Source of the DNA: Varroa destructor
Taxonomy: Eukaryota > Arthropoda > Arachnida > Mesostigmata > Varroidae
DNA: 64,000 nt
Direction of reading: 5' to 3'
Assembly (NCBI RefSeq): GCF_002443255.2
Contig: NW_019211455.1
Span: forward strand, 30,280,444-30,344,443
The notes under the pieces are model-generated. The model worked only from the letters and a program-made list of their open reading frames with translations. It searched no databases and was not told the DNA's origin. This document shows, piece after piece, positions 12,518-26,089 of this stretch. The position numbers were made by a program, and so were the translations under genes. Within the stretch, counting starts at the first letter, position 1, and every line of letters begins with the position of its first letter.

Positions 12518-12672
12518 TTCCCGTGATAGCGAAGTGGATATTGTATTTGCATGCTAATGTTAGGTACAAGTTGTGGTTCGAGTTCGAACCCCGGCATAGA
12601 TAGAATTCGTCGTTTCGTGATGGGAGCTAGGCGTCCCATCGGACGCTTAACAGTAAGATTTAACCTCAAATT
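12518..12672 (+). repeat. tRNA-derived SINE, copy C
   Basis: A-box TAGCGAAGTGG at 12527-12537 and B-box region GGTTCGAGTTCGAACCCC at 12575-12592. CGTTTCGTG is at 12611-12619, then a tGGGAGCTAGGCGTC block like that of copy B. The 3' part is more diverged. It follows copy B almost directly in the same orientation, so either a tandem dimer or one element inserted at the tail of the other. Confidence 0.7.
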
Positions 12673-13159
12673 TGAAACATAGAAAAACGATGCCTCCAGT
12701 GGCCGTTTTGCCGCAGAAATTTTGCACGAATCTTAGTAATGTCAACATTTACTTACGTTGTTTTCCCTTTTGTTTGAAGCTCATAAATTATAAATCAGTT
12801 AATCAAAGTTATGCACCTTTAAGGTATATAATTTAAGGACATTTCGTAAACCTTCAAGACATCAAGGTGGCATAAAGCGTTTAGCAAAAACAAACTACAA
12901 ACCTAATTAAATTTTATATAATTATTCACTTTCGTTAGTAATAGTAAATACTTCATCCATACGATTCAACAACACAACGTTCCAATATCAGACATAGTAT
13001 ATAGAATCATTCAAAACACCTCACGTCATACGATTTTGTTGAGTTTATAAAACTAATTTTAGAGATTTGCCAAATGGTCTAAAAATGGTACCAGAGAACA
13101 ACGGGCGGCATGATATCTATAATGATTTCCTTTACATCTAGAGTGCCCACATGTAACGT
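12673..13159. other. Intergenic, nothing recognised
   Basis: AT-rich sequence between the SINE pair and the LINE remnant. It may include the 3' untranslated end of the LINE on the minus strand. Confidence 0.4.
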
Positions 13160-14345
13160 CAGACCCGTAGAAGCCTTGTTTTTTGCAGGGTCTATGGTGG
13201 AATTCCTACAGGGCACAACGAGTGATAGCATGTCTGTTCAGTCGACTTTTCCCTTCCCACTGGTACCTGAAGCAAAAAAAAACCCATAAAGTTCTGCAGA
13301 TTTTTGCTCCCAATTTGTAAGATATGTCTTCAAAGATTTCGCTGATAAGAGCTCGGAAGAACGGCATAGAGGCTTGGAGAGCAGTGGCAGGTCGGTTAAA
13401 AGATGCGGGAGGCTATTCCGGGTTACTCTGTGAGCTGCAGTGCTCTTTTGAGGAAAGAGGCTCTGACGCAATTCATTTGCTCGAGGTTCTCCAGCGTAAA
13501 ATCTTCCCAAATGACGCATATTCCATACGTTGCGGTCAGAGCTGCTTTGAAGTCGATTAAACTGAGTACAGTTGCGAAGGACAAGCGATGTGGTGATTTT
13601 GTTGCCCATGTAGCCAATACTGCCTTCTGGTATCTTTCGTTGACGCGCATAGTGGAAGTTCTGTCGTTCTCGGAGAAAAGGCACCCTAAGAACGGAAACT
13701 GATTCATATAGGCAAAAGGTGACTTGGCAAAGTTGAAGATAGTAACGGCCGCTGGGTTTATAGTCAATTGTAGCTCTGTGGTCGCATGAAGCCGGGTTAC
13801 TGTGCATGGAACCTGTTGGATTCGTATGTCATTAAGTCGTCTACATAAAAGATGACTTCAGCTGATTTTCTCGGTTCTCTTATTTGACCAAGAAGACCCT
13901 TTAGAAAGATAAAGATTAAGGCATGGTGGTCTCTTTGAGCCACATGAGCTCTCTGTGTAAATTGCGGGAGTTAGGTCACTCCCTTGTCAGTAATTACGCT
14001 GCTTTATGTAAAATTGTAGCGAGAAAATTGCGGACATTCATAGGGACATTCGCCTCGGCCAGCACGAGCATAGCCTAGTCCCTGGGCACTGAGTCGAACG
14101 CTGCCTTAAAGTCCACGAACACCACGTACAACGGATTGCACGGCATGACCGGTGCTCTCTTGACGTCAGCCATCAAGATCCTGCGCGCCATTTCCGTGGA
14201 GTGTCCTCACAAAACCTGTAGTGCTCCGATGGGATGGCTTTTAAGTAACTGTTCACTCTCTTAGCCAGTGAGCTGGAAATCAGCCCATAACAAACGCTTT
14301 TCTTCGCTATTACCCGTCATGATGACGGCACAGTTATTGTGCATT
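13160..14345 (-). pseudogene. Non-LTR retrotransposon (LINE) reverse transcriptase, fragmentary and frameshifted
   Basis: On the minus strand the reverse-transcriptase blocks appear in order across several frames. At about 14280-14210 is SSSLAKRVNSYLKAIPSEHY, the RT entry region; near 14195-14160 is STEMARRILMADVKR. Motif A, VVFVDFKAAFDSVPRD, lies at about 14125-14078 and ends in an in-frame TAG. The motif C region VIFYVDDLM has the catalytic YVDD at 13847-13836. After this comes an LTINP...FLGCLFSE block (about 13767-13640) and then a C-terminal stretch in another frame down to about 13240. Multiple stops and frame changes show the copy is dead. The 5' ORF and endonuclease domain were not identified; 14346-14960 may hold further eroded sequence. 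Clade not assignable by eye. Confidence 0.85.
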
Positions 14346-16445
14346 TCCATTCAGAGGTCACTAACATGGTAGCATCTTTCCACTAGGCTGGAAATGTACC
14401 AGTTTGTAAACATTAATTTATTAGTTCTGTCTGGCAGGGTGCCGGAACAAACATTTGAGATGCCCGTGGCATATTGTATTTGGACCAGCGGTTTTCTTTT
14501 GCGTACGCTCCGGCGCTTTTGGGTTCGTTTACGTATTGTGAAGTTTTGTTAATATATGTCGTGCTGTATTGTAGATGCCCTCTTCTCTCACTACAACGCA
14601 AATTGGTACCACGTATGGTATTGTATAGTTTGACGCAACTATTTTTAAGATGTTATTAGGGAAACTCGAGATGCGCTAGCCACCCGCATATTTGACGTTT
14701 TGCATTGGGCATCAAACGGATCTCCAGCTGTTTGAAATATTATTACCTTTGTGATGCGTTTCTCGGCAAATCGTCTTAAAAATGGAACTCGAGCCTAGTG
14801 ACCATCTGGGCCTTCCAGCCAAGGCTGAAACTATTGTTGAACTACGGCTTATGCTAAAGAAGGAATAAAAGGCTCTTTCGACATTTCTTACGTCAGGTCC
14901 ATGGAAAACCTTGTGGGGGCGTTCCAGGAGTTTGCTTACATCTAGGCGTGGCAATAAACTACTTGACTACGAGGCTAGTAGTCAGCCAAAACACATTAAC
15001 CCTGAGTAACTTTAGTGTTAACAGAAAGAGTAGTAGACGGCCGTTATCTCTAACAGGAAAAAAACTAAGCACACAGGCCAAAAAGGCTCTATTATCTACA
15101 TTATCTTTTCAGCGTATGTGTTTAATTTTAATGCTGTGGTTGCCACAACTATTGCACGAAACTTATTCTGGCCCAGACTAATTAACGTACAATTTACGCT
15201 CGTATAGCTTTTCCGGATCTCCTCAGCCGTTCTACTTGTACAACTATTGAGTCACGAAAATAGATTGTTTAATCAATTTCGCAGCTCCTAAACCTGATTG
15301 CCGTTAATCACGGCCATTTCGTTAGAGAACCATTTACGTAGAGATCGATTAAAAAATTACGTAAAGACACAGACATAGTGTAATTACTTTTTTTGACAAC
15401 TGTAACTATTTTCTAGGATGTGTGAGCCTCGGCCGTGGAACGGAAGCTCGAGGAAATTAATATACAGGAAATACAATTGGAGAAACTCTAGCACTGCTAT
15501 ACCCTACACATTTCCCTGTGTACAGCTCACAAAAACCATTTAAAGTAAATTAAGATTTTAGCATCGATCTTGGCGGAACTTGAGTAGTTTCAGAAGCCAT
15601 CCATCCCATCATTTCACAGATAGAGAAAGGACATTAAACATAGCTGTCGTCATTCTACAAATAAAGGCCATTTTTGTCTGAATTCCATAGCAATATATAT
15701 TGACTTGGAAGTGCCCGAAACGATTGACACACGCACGATGGTCGACTGAGTTGTGTTACATAAATATCACTACTAAGAACATATTAAAATGCTATATGTG
15801 TATTACATATGGCAGGGTACGGCATTTTATTTAATTTGCCCTAAGAAGCAGGCAAAAAGTCAACGTTATATTTTGGCTTAAAAAAGCGGTACATCCGCTT
15901 TGTGGAGTACCTTGGTGAACGTAACATTGTTCTCTATGATTTTTATCTACTGCCACTTTCTTGACGAGTATGAGATGCTTTAAATTATGTTGCACCAGTT
16001 TCCGTGTTCTTTACAAATAAAGGTTAGTCCAAAAAATTTTGTCAGATTGATTTTGATTGAATTGAGCCAAACTTTGTTAATAAATAAAGAGCTCTAGGCC
16101 ATAAAATCCACCACCATGAGTCCATAATCGCCACTTGAAAACATCTAGAGCTAAAGAATTATTGAAATAAACACGTTCTATTTACTCATTTTAAACGTCA
16201 GGAGAAAATTAAATTCAAGTTCTTTCGTGTACTCGAAAAGTTGAACCACAGCGCTCGGTTATAGTATCGTCCTAGACCAAGGAACGCTCCTGTGATGAGG
16301 CACCAGGATCAGTCCATCTGGATAATGCCGCTCGGTATACGCTCAACTTCTTTTCCAATGCTTCAACGTAAATTCGTGTGAGAATTAGCTTGCTGTAGGT
16401 CTTTACAAGTGTTCATATCGGTCACGCCCGTTCGTCTTTTACTTC

Positions 16446-16464
16446 TTTTTTTTTTTTTTTTTTT
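16446..16464 (-). repeat. 19-base T run, possible poly(A) tail of a minus-strand retroelement
   Basis: On the minus strand a moderately GC-rich stretch (about 16640-16480) ends in AATAT and then 19 A residues. This resembles the 3' end of a retroposed copy. No coding motif was recognised in the stretch. Confidence 0.35.
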
Positions 16465-19400
16465 ATATTAGCAGGTGTGTGGCATCACCAGACAAAACCC
16501 CAAAAAAGTCTACAGAGATTTGTAAACCAGTATGGCCGAGGCAGGTCTTAGTCGTCACCGAAGAAGTTGCTTCCGCTCGTGCCCCTGTAACTTTTGCCCT
16601 GTAATTGACAAACTGACTTTATTTCCACTTTTGCAGTGACCGGCTTACATTGCTTCGGCCCAAATTCCAACTCGTACTAAAAATCAAAATAGTTTTGCCG
16701 TTTCCTATTGTCGAACGAGATGTTTGCTTGGATTTTTAGTTCGCCTGTTGCTAAGTAAACAAAAGTAAACAATTTGAAAGTTAAAATTTAAGTTACATTA
16801 TAGTAATTTGCAAACAGAATTGTTCTTGATAGTTTTTTGAAAGAGTATCTCTTTACTTGAAATATCTGGAATTATTCTGATAAGTGGACACTTCGCATGT
16901 CAAAAAACCGACGGGTACTGACTAGTACCAGAATCTTTCAGTCGAAGAAAAGCCTTAACATTTGAAGAACAAATTATATAACTACGATCACTGAAAACAT
17001 ATTCTTTACTCATTCGTATACGCGCTGGGCAGATCAACCAACCTTCCGAAATAGTGGATGACAAGTTCTATCTGGCAAGCGTTTTTTTAAGCTGCTACTA
17101 TCAGCCGAAATTTGGCAAAGACACAATAAATTTGCTAGAATAATATATTCTGGTACACTAGATTACTTATCTTCTATGTTACATCTGCACAGTTACAGAG
17201 ATTCAGTCTTCACGAAAACTGGCTGAGGGCCGATTTTTGAGGACGAAAAGAAAGAAAGAAAGAAAAACTTTCCATTACGAGTTGTTTGTTATGGGTGGCC
17301 AAAGGATCAAATTAAGAAGGTTGATAAGCCTGTACAGTGGGGGACGAAAGGGCTGCAGCAGCGCAAACTTTTGTGAATGTACATTTTCAGATTCAATTAA
17401 TTAGAGTGGGTACGCATAAAGTTAGAAAAACATCGTATTTTGATGCCTATACGATCTATCTAACATATCCTAGATACCCTTCCTGAATACGCTCAAGTTA
17501 GTCTCACGACACTCTTTCTCATTGCATTCGTGGCCAACAAGTATCCCAGAATGACAACAAGCTTTATTTACCAAAGCTGACAAAAGTGTTCAATGGACAT
17601 AATTGCTTATCGGCAAAAACTAGTATTACCAACATGTGGCAGTATTTTGGGAGCGTGCAGGTATTCCTTAACTCCCCATACAGATATGTATGCAGGGGTT
17701 TGGAAGCAGATTTTCACGCAAATCAGCCATAAAAATCAGCAGTTCTAGCAGAACTACTATTCGACGGGACAGAAATGCCGGAGTGTTTCCAGATAACGAA
17801 ATAGTTGGCTAGACGGCGAAGTGTTCCAACCCCCAACAAAACTACCGCAACAAATACAGTTTTAATGGAGCTGCTGGCTGGAAATGGCCTTTCGGCTACA
17901 ATTGTTTATACGGACTAGTTCACGTGATGTAGCTGCTTAGTGCGGCCTTATATTGCCGCGGAATTTGTAACAGATTTATTTAGTCGCGTCCATTTTCCCC
18001 CTTTTTATTGACTCTTTTTTTCATGATCAAGGTCATTGCAATATTTGTAGAGGTCAGGTAAACAGGAGGATTTCTGTCAATTATTTAGGAACAATAAAGA
18101 ATAGAAGATTTTTGTCGTGCAAAAGATCGACAAAGGAAGACTAATTATTATAACAATTTTTTGGTTTTGCTCAATTGTGAGCTTTATAATGCAAAGTCTA
18201 CTATAACCAAACCTAATATTAATTGTTAGAAGTGCTCGAGCACTTTTTGCCCCTGGACAGTTACCTAAATACATTCAATGCGCAATAATTTTTGCGTTAA
18301 CAACTTAAGTGCAAAAATAATAAAGAGGAATCTCGCAATCATGCGTAAATCATTGATGAATAAAAATAATCAAACAATGCATTGCAGTCGTCAAGAAGAC
18401 GCATTTAAATGCTTATCATTTGTTAGTAAACTGGTTATCAAAAATGCAAACAATGATAATTCTCGACTGTTGGAACAATGAATTCAGTAGTGACCTTTTA
18501 CGTCTGCTAATCCACTCCGCCAGTTTAGCGTAAAAACGCATTACACAATAATATTTCACATAATCAGACGCGTCAAGCTGATACTGTTTTCTAGTTACAA
18601 AGAATATCATTCAGATAGTGTTAAGTAATTTTTTGAAAATCAAGACAAACTGTTTGTATTCAGGATCATGTTCTATTTTGTTGAGCAAACGCTCTGCTTC
18701 CTATTCGCTTTGGTTACATCGAAAATCAACAGTGTAGTTTAATTTAACTTAATTTTTCCAGTGGCCTGATATAAGGTTTTTTTTTCACTAATTCATAACC
18801 GCGTTTACAATATAAGTTCTAGACTAATCTAATATGAACATACCTATTTCGGTACTAGGCAAGGGTCCTGTTCAATTTTCTTTGGGGTGGGGGGTGGGGA
18901 GGTGACAAGTACGATGAGTTCATCCACCGCTATAGCAGCGGTTCTAAGGTAAAAATGTGCTACTGAATGTCTATAATTTCCTTTTAAAAAGGTATATATA
19001 TATGGCGAATTGTTTGTCGTAATAGCCATGTGTTCATCATATACCTTCGGTATTAACCGAAGGTGAATTGTTTTTTCTGATAAATAAAATAAAAAGCCGG
19101 TCAAAATGCGTTATTTTCGAAATTTGAACAAAAATCAGATTTTGTCCAATTTTTACGCGCTATACAGTTTTTCATCGGGATTATTAAGTTTTTTCGTTAT
19201 TTCAAATCAATAGCGTGTTACCTCGCTGATGAATATGTGCCTGCAGAAATAGTAGAAATAGGTTTCAGCACAGAACGACAGACAATTCAACAGAGAGAGA
19301 AAGCGACGCGGATATTGGGTCTGATCGGTGGCGTCTAAAAGTGCATTTTGAAAGTCGTTCCGTCTCGAATGGGTCGTTAGCAAAGACTTCGATGTGCAGA

Positions 19401-22400
19401 TAGGTATACCATGTCACAGGTTGTTTACGGTAAGCTCAGATACATACCTTATGTGTAAAAGTCATATAGATGCCTTCCGAAACCGAGAAATTTGACTGAT
19501 TTCATTTACTTCTCAATTCTTCCAGGAACGAAGAAAGCAGGCCATAGATTCTCTACTGAAAAGAGCATTTAGTATCAATTATTTCAATCAATCTAAAGCA
19601 ATCAAAGGTTAATCTGAAAATTGTTCACTTGTATACAATTGAAATGGGAGCAAAAGCAAAATTTTGGACAGATCTTCACGTACTCGGTGATGAGATGTCG
19701 TGCCATTATATACGCTTTCAAAAAGACCAAAGAATCATTTTAGAAGTTTACCGGCATGTTCCCTCTATAAACTGTTGTGTGCTTATGGCTAGCTGAAGTG
19801 TCTTTTAGCAAAATACTGTACTAAGCTACACTAGCGGATCAGTGCAGGCTTGCTTGAGAATATGGGAATTGCACGAAAAGAGTGTATCTGGTAGCCAAAC
19901 ATTTATATTCATCCCGTTATTATCGATCCTTGAACAAATGATAACTTTTGGCGTGTCCTTTTACAGCCAAGCGAATCACTAGGGTAAATGACCAACGTAA
20001 ACATCGCTACTCCCTTCCTACTAAGCTTAAACTTTAACTGGTTGATCTACATGAGAGTTTTCAAAAAACTTAACTGGACAAGTTTCCGTTAAAATACTGC
20101 CAGATGCTGTTCAATGAATATGTAATAATACTTGCACGTTGTTGCAGTAATAGTACATGTATGTTTATTATTTTTTCAATTTATAGTCGTATCTCAGCCG
20201 AAAAATGGCGTTCGAACTTCCCCGTTCAAATCAGCTTTTTCTATCATATGACACATACAGAACCTCTTGCTGAGCTATAGCTTGTTAGACTACTGAATGT
20301 ACATTTTTTGGTAACACGTTCCCATTAGAGTACATATCAAAATCGGAAGACAAACATTATATTTATCGACAGCAAGCCCTTAATTTCATAGAGAGATACT
20401 GCTATAAATTATCCGCACATGCTCGGTATCGTTGTCTCGATAGAACTCAACTCTTTCTTTGCGGCCCGACTTTGAGAAATACCTTTGGGGAATAGCATAG
20501 TTGTGTTTTATTTTTTGAGAACTCCCAAATATTTTTTTGAAAATGATGGAAAATATAATTAATAATAATGTTATTATAAGACTATATCGTTGCACATATA
20601 TTTAGTAGACAAATGCGCTCAACAGTGTTGTTGCTTTTAAATCAGTTATCACAATTCTTAGGTTGTTTACTAACCGACATGAAACTGTTTGACGTTCGAA
20701 TAGAAACTGCTTTCTTGTATTGATAATAACATGTAGAAATACAGATCGGGCACTAACAAAGAACGTTTTAGGAGCACAAGTGTTTTTAGATTGTAGTGAT
20801 TTAGATGAAAAAATATAGTGACAAATATGTGGGCGCAAGTGGGCTTTGACTCACAACAAATGTAGTCGAAGTTACAATTTGTCTCGCTTTCCCCTAAGTC
20901 CATATTGGTACATTTCATGAATCTTGTGAGACAAAAATTCACATAATAATGATTTAATAATTTGCCTAGAAATAAGCTTTTAGGCCAAATTCAAACCCAA
21001 TTCAAGTACGAAAATGCGCCAGGCAGTCGTCACACCTATTTACCGCATAATAGCATTATTGATCACTTTGTGCTCTCCTTATAAAAACTTATATTCATAA
21101 ATAAGTGAGTAGAGCTTACGGTAAAAATTAGTATTATAGGTGTGTTTCTTGCGTCCTGTAGCATTTTATAGGAGCTTCAGTGGTACATTACACAGTACAC
21201 TGTGTCATAATTTATATTATTAGAGTTGTTAGCAAAAATTTGCTTAAAAAATAGAAATGCTTGGAGAAAAGTCTTTTGCAGTAAGGTAAAAATATACCGG
21301 CAGCAGACTGCTTGTCTACACTGCGCTGTCTCTGGTTCTAGTTTCTTTAAGGATGAACTATTTTTTTATTATCTAACAATGAGCTTTGTACTGCCCGTCG
21401 GTGCGGGCACCATAACTCTAAAGTAGACCCCGCCTAAGTTACTTTTTGCCCTTACCGTTGGATATCGTCTTGAACGAACGACTATTCTTCAAGCTTGATT
21501 TATGAGGAGCCATTTGCCGACTGAAGTGAATATACTCTCTGATATTAAGAGACTCTATCCTAGGCTTTTTTCACTCGCATAGATCATCGCTTGCATGTCG
21601 CGATCTTCTGCTTATGTCTAATACAATTTTTATTATGGCCATGTAATGGCTATGTAAATCATGTGCGTTAGACGGCGCACCAACGGAGCGGCCAGCAACG
21701 GATAGTGATCCATTAGCGCATCCTTTGAAGCATTCTTTGTGCATTGGAGTATTTCGTTCAATGGTTCATAACAGTGATGCTTATTACGGTTAGGCACGGC
21801 ACGATAGAGGTCTCTCTAGCTGACATAAAATAGGAACATTGATGAAGCAATTAAAAACATAGTAGCTGTTTAATCCTTACTACGAACATCACCTACAGGG
21901 TTAAGTGAGCATCTTGGACGGAAGGACTGAATAGATACTAAACATGATCCCACGTATTTGGAACCCAACAAACCTGTTTAGCCTGTTTTCTCTATTTCTG
22001 ATATTGCACGCATAAACATAAAAGTAAAGCTTTTAGGTTGGTAACTAACGCGACAACCGCGACAAAATTGATCTGGAAGTCTTCTATTAACAGGTCGTTT
22101 TATGCCCTCATCGTAACTGCTTACAATTTCCTTACTCAAATATTGCGAATATCTACTACAATATCAGCCATTACCAGCAGTCAAACTTACCGGAAACGGG
22201 AGTAGTGAACTGCGTATAAGCCTGCGTACACATGCAGCTCCCTACAGTACGTTTTCCACTCCGTACCATTTAGCCTTGCTGTATTAATTAATTGACTGTG
22301 CCCTAGTGGTAGAGTGCCGGGCAAGGTAGAGTTAGGCTTGACATCTATAGTGGTGACAATGCCAACAAGCAGCTGAATCGTCTCTGCAAGCGGTAGAGAA

Positions 22401-24383
22401 TGCAGTCACACATTCATCCTGGCATGTCCTAGACATCTTCTTGGCACGGGTGAACGGTAACGGTAACGGCAGCGAGAGCCGAACTGGTACTGAAACACCG
22501 AGTCTAACCGACAGCCATGCTAAAAAGGGACCAAGTGCCACGAGGTTTGAGATCGGTACCACAGCAACCACAACTCATAGGTTTCCAGGCTCTCGTTCAT
22601 TCTGTGAGCTAGCGACTGCCTAGCCTTCTGCCATCCCACAAGTGCCGTAGCAGCACGCTGAAGTCGAAACGCATAACGATTTCCGCTATCGCACGAATGT
22701 TCAAGCCGATGGGGTGCCGATTCGAATAAGTCGTAACTGACCTCGTTTGCAAACCGGCAGGTTTCAATAGCTAAACAAGCTTATAGAGGCTGTTAGACAG
22801 GGAGAAGTGGACGGACCCTCCTACCCCGTTTATTCACCGGGTGCTGGCTGAGGTGCGAGCACCCACGGACGCAAACTTGTAACAAGTGGCGTACAAATAA
22901 AGGCAGCATATGTTTGAAATGTCGTTCTTTTAGTTCAACGAAGTATTCTTAGTGATACGTCTTTATTACACTCCATTAGATTACTTTGTTTCTATTGGAA
23001 AAACGTCTACATTTTGCGCCCATAAAACAGACTTATCCAGTCTACTACTTAGGCAGCCTGAGGAGTTTTACACTTTTAACAAGTTTGTTCAAACAAAGTT
23101 CACCTCAGATTTCCTGTTGTGTCCACATACAGGTTTGTAGGTAGAAGAAACAAGCAAGTCTGAAAACCTGTCCTTTACATTAGGTTGCATTATGTCGCAC
23201 TGTTCTGAGTACTACACATTCTGAGGTACACACAACGTATTAACATTCGAGTTGATCCCTTCTCGACAGATGAAAGAAATGAATACAGATGAAAATGACG
23301 TTTGCTTGCTATTGAAATACTGCCATGTGAAAGTTAAGTCAACTACCGACAACAGAACGATTGAGGTTTCAAACTTTTTACCTAGTTACATCACAATGAT
23401 TACCGCATTATTATCGCGAATAAACTTTGCGCTTGGTTGTCGTATGCATTACCATTCCAGTTTAACAAAAAATCTAAACAATGATGCGGCCTTATGAAGC
23501 TACGCCAGAGTAGTAAATTTACTTCTACAATAAATCAAGCGTCTGTCAATGATTGACTTTATCATCTCTTTTGGCCTGTTTCAGGAGTTTATTCGAGGCA
23601 CTTCGATAGAAAAATATGTGTACTTGAACAATTTTCGAGACGTGACTTGACAGTGTAATTCTTTGAGATTGAAAAAGCACATTAGGAATTGCACCGAAAT
23701 TTAAAACCATCCTCCTATATGGAGACGCTATGCTAAATTACTCGAGAGCTTTTGCTTTAAGCTCGAGTGTCTGCTGCCCTCGGGCATCCACTTGCAAAAC
23801 ACAAACAGTTTTAAGACCCGTATGTCCATTAAGGGATTTGAAAGTGTAGCCGATTCGAAGTTCCTAATCGGATCGGATTCTGTGTTTATTCGTCTAAAAG
23901 TGCTCCTGTCACATAGGTACTCCTAGCCCTGTGGCCTTTATCAACCACCAATGCCTGGAAACTGAAAGAATTGCTCATATTCGTTAAAGTGTATCCGGTT
24001 ATTTTCTAAGGCTACCGGACACAGCTGCAAAAACGGCTAAATTTTCGATAAATATCAGCGACATAATGCGTAAAGTTAGTTTGTTTACTTCTATGAATAA
24101 TGTTTTTTCGTCGTTGTGAGATGTGCATTCAAATTGTAGAGTATTCTATTGATGGCAAAGCAAATACGTTTTGGGGACCAATGTATATAGATACATACAT
24201 GAGTAAACAAGTAAAATAAATAATATATGTTTGAATGAAGTTATAGCTAGCTATCATGTCGAACTCATATATTCAGCCCCCGTTCAGTCTAATAGGAAAA
24301 TATAGTTTGGCTGCAACCAGGTTCATAACCATGAAGAGCAAATTCAACCATTAACTACTAGTCAGACTCTTGTTTCTCATTGT

Positions 24384-24408
24384 TATATATATATATATAT
24401 ATATATAT
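24384..24408. repeat. Microsatellite (TA)n
   Basis: About twelve uninterrupted TA dinucleotides. Confidence 0.95.
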
Positions 24409-25057
24409 TGAAAAACTGACAGCCTGTGCGAAATGGGTAACTGATACATTTTCTGGCTCATTTGTAGCTACTATTTTAAAACATAGTTACTTAACTGAAC
24501 AAGCAGTTTTAACGCATTGATAGTTTATTTGTTCCTTTGAATGATTCTCTTTTTATAAAAAGAAAAACCATAAGAAGTTCAACCAAACTCAGCTTAAACT
24601 GTTGTATGTATGGCGCCGTTAGAATTGTGTTTTGCGGTAAAAAAAATTGGTCTAGTTCCAACAAAAAAGCCAACCAGCAATTTACTTACCGCCACGGAAG
24701 CTGCTAATGCAGAAAAACGATGAGATCATTCCAATATTGTTGCGAGTGTTGCAATATGACTTCAGGATGACTCAGTGTCTCACTTGAACATACATCTCTT
24801 AGGGTTTTTTGTCCTGTTATATATTGCCACTAGGAAACTTGTGCTGCAACGTTATACGATAACAATTGTAGTTTACCTGATATTGTGCTAGTAAATCAAG
24901 TTTCGTGTATTGAATGACAAACTACATTCAAAAAATAGAATAAGAACGAGATATTTCACTAAACCGCGTCAATGCGATTGGCATGACCAATGTCTGAAAC
25001 TCACAAAGTTGAAATGATGTACCAAGCGTTCCTTCAGAGACCACCAGGGGTTCACAA

Positions 25058-25073
25058 CCCCCTCCCCCCCCCC
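25058..25073. repeat. C-rich homopolymer tract
   Basis: Five C, one T, then ten C; preceded by a small GGGGTT/AACCCC fold-back. Confidence 0.85.
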
Positions 25074-26089
25074 AAAGGAAACCGGAGCTTCCCCGATTCA
25101 AACAGGGAGCCTAAACTTAGCAGTGCCGCATAAGTTTTGGAGAAGACTCAGAACTTCTAAAATGCTTCTGTGTTATTTTTATCTCTTGCTTGAGCGTTGT
25201 CTAGGACTTCTGTGCAACGGTCGCCACACCCCGTCATTTGATCTACACCTCTAGAGTTTGTAGGAATCGAATTTGCTATACCCTAATGTGAAAATGATGT
25301 CCGATTACAATTAAAATAAACTGTAGTAAATTTATACATCTTTGTATTCTGAAGCCTTCACAGACACACGTTCACTTATTGGTCATGCGCTCGGCCCTGC
25401 AAAAAAATAGAATTTGCGATGAAATTCAGATACTGATCTATTATTACAACCTTCACAGGAATTATCAAAGCTGTGCAAATATGCAAATCGATCAAAATAC
25501 AAATTCTCGGCAGTAACTCACTCGTCTTCTAATTGATTTGGGCAGTTCAGAAGAACAGAAGAAGGAACAATTCTGAGCAACTTCTACGTATGAGTTACCG
25601 TCACTGCTACTACGATCGAGTCTTATTAACGAAAGTGATCGTACGTTTGAGGTGACCTGAGACCGCAAGAGATTAAGAAAAAAAAACCCGGGTATTAATT
25701 TACCAAACGTGGTACCAAATTTCATCTTGCCAACTGAATTGGCATAAGCCGTTTAAATTACTGCGTTATTGGATGACCATTTGTGATATGCGTTTGTCTT
25801 CGATAAAAAAAAGGTAGCACATACAGGTGAAATCTCATAACAGCCCGATGTAATCCCAAGTTTGCCGGTGAGATTGGGTGAGTCGATGTCATAAGTGATC
25901 TGCAATCTTTTCGATAAAACGCGACAGGCATTAGGTTCTTTATTTTTTAGGTTTAATTATTTCGTTAGGTTCTCTATGTGAAATATTGTATCAACCGCAT
26001 AGGTACTGATGATGTTTCAAAATGTCTGCGAAAACTAGGTATTTTGTAAAGCTCAAGTTAACAGGTGATTTAGGCGTTTCGAAGACGCA

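Larger units (their letters stand above)
14346..26089. other. Gene-poor stretch, nothing recognised apart from simple repeats
   Basis: 14346-14960 is slightly GC-richer and may be eroded upstream LINE sequence. 22280-22870 is the GC-richest patch and contains an A-box-like CCCTAGTGGTAG (about 22301) without a matching B box. The remaining open frames are short, AT-biased and unrecognised. Confidence 0.45.

Noticed and set aside
22295..22330. tRNA-like A box in a GC-richer patch
   Set aside because: No B box or cloverleaf could be drawn.
25080..25110. B-box-like sequence on the minus strand
   Set aside because: No A box upstream and no similarity to the SINE copies.
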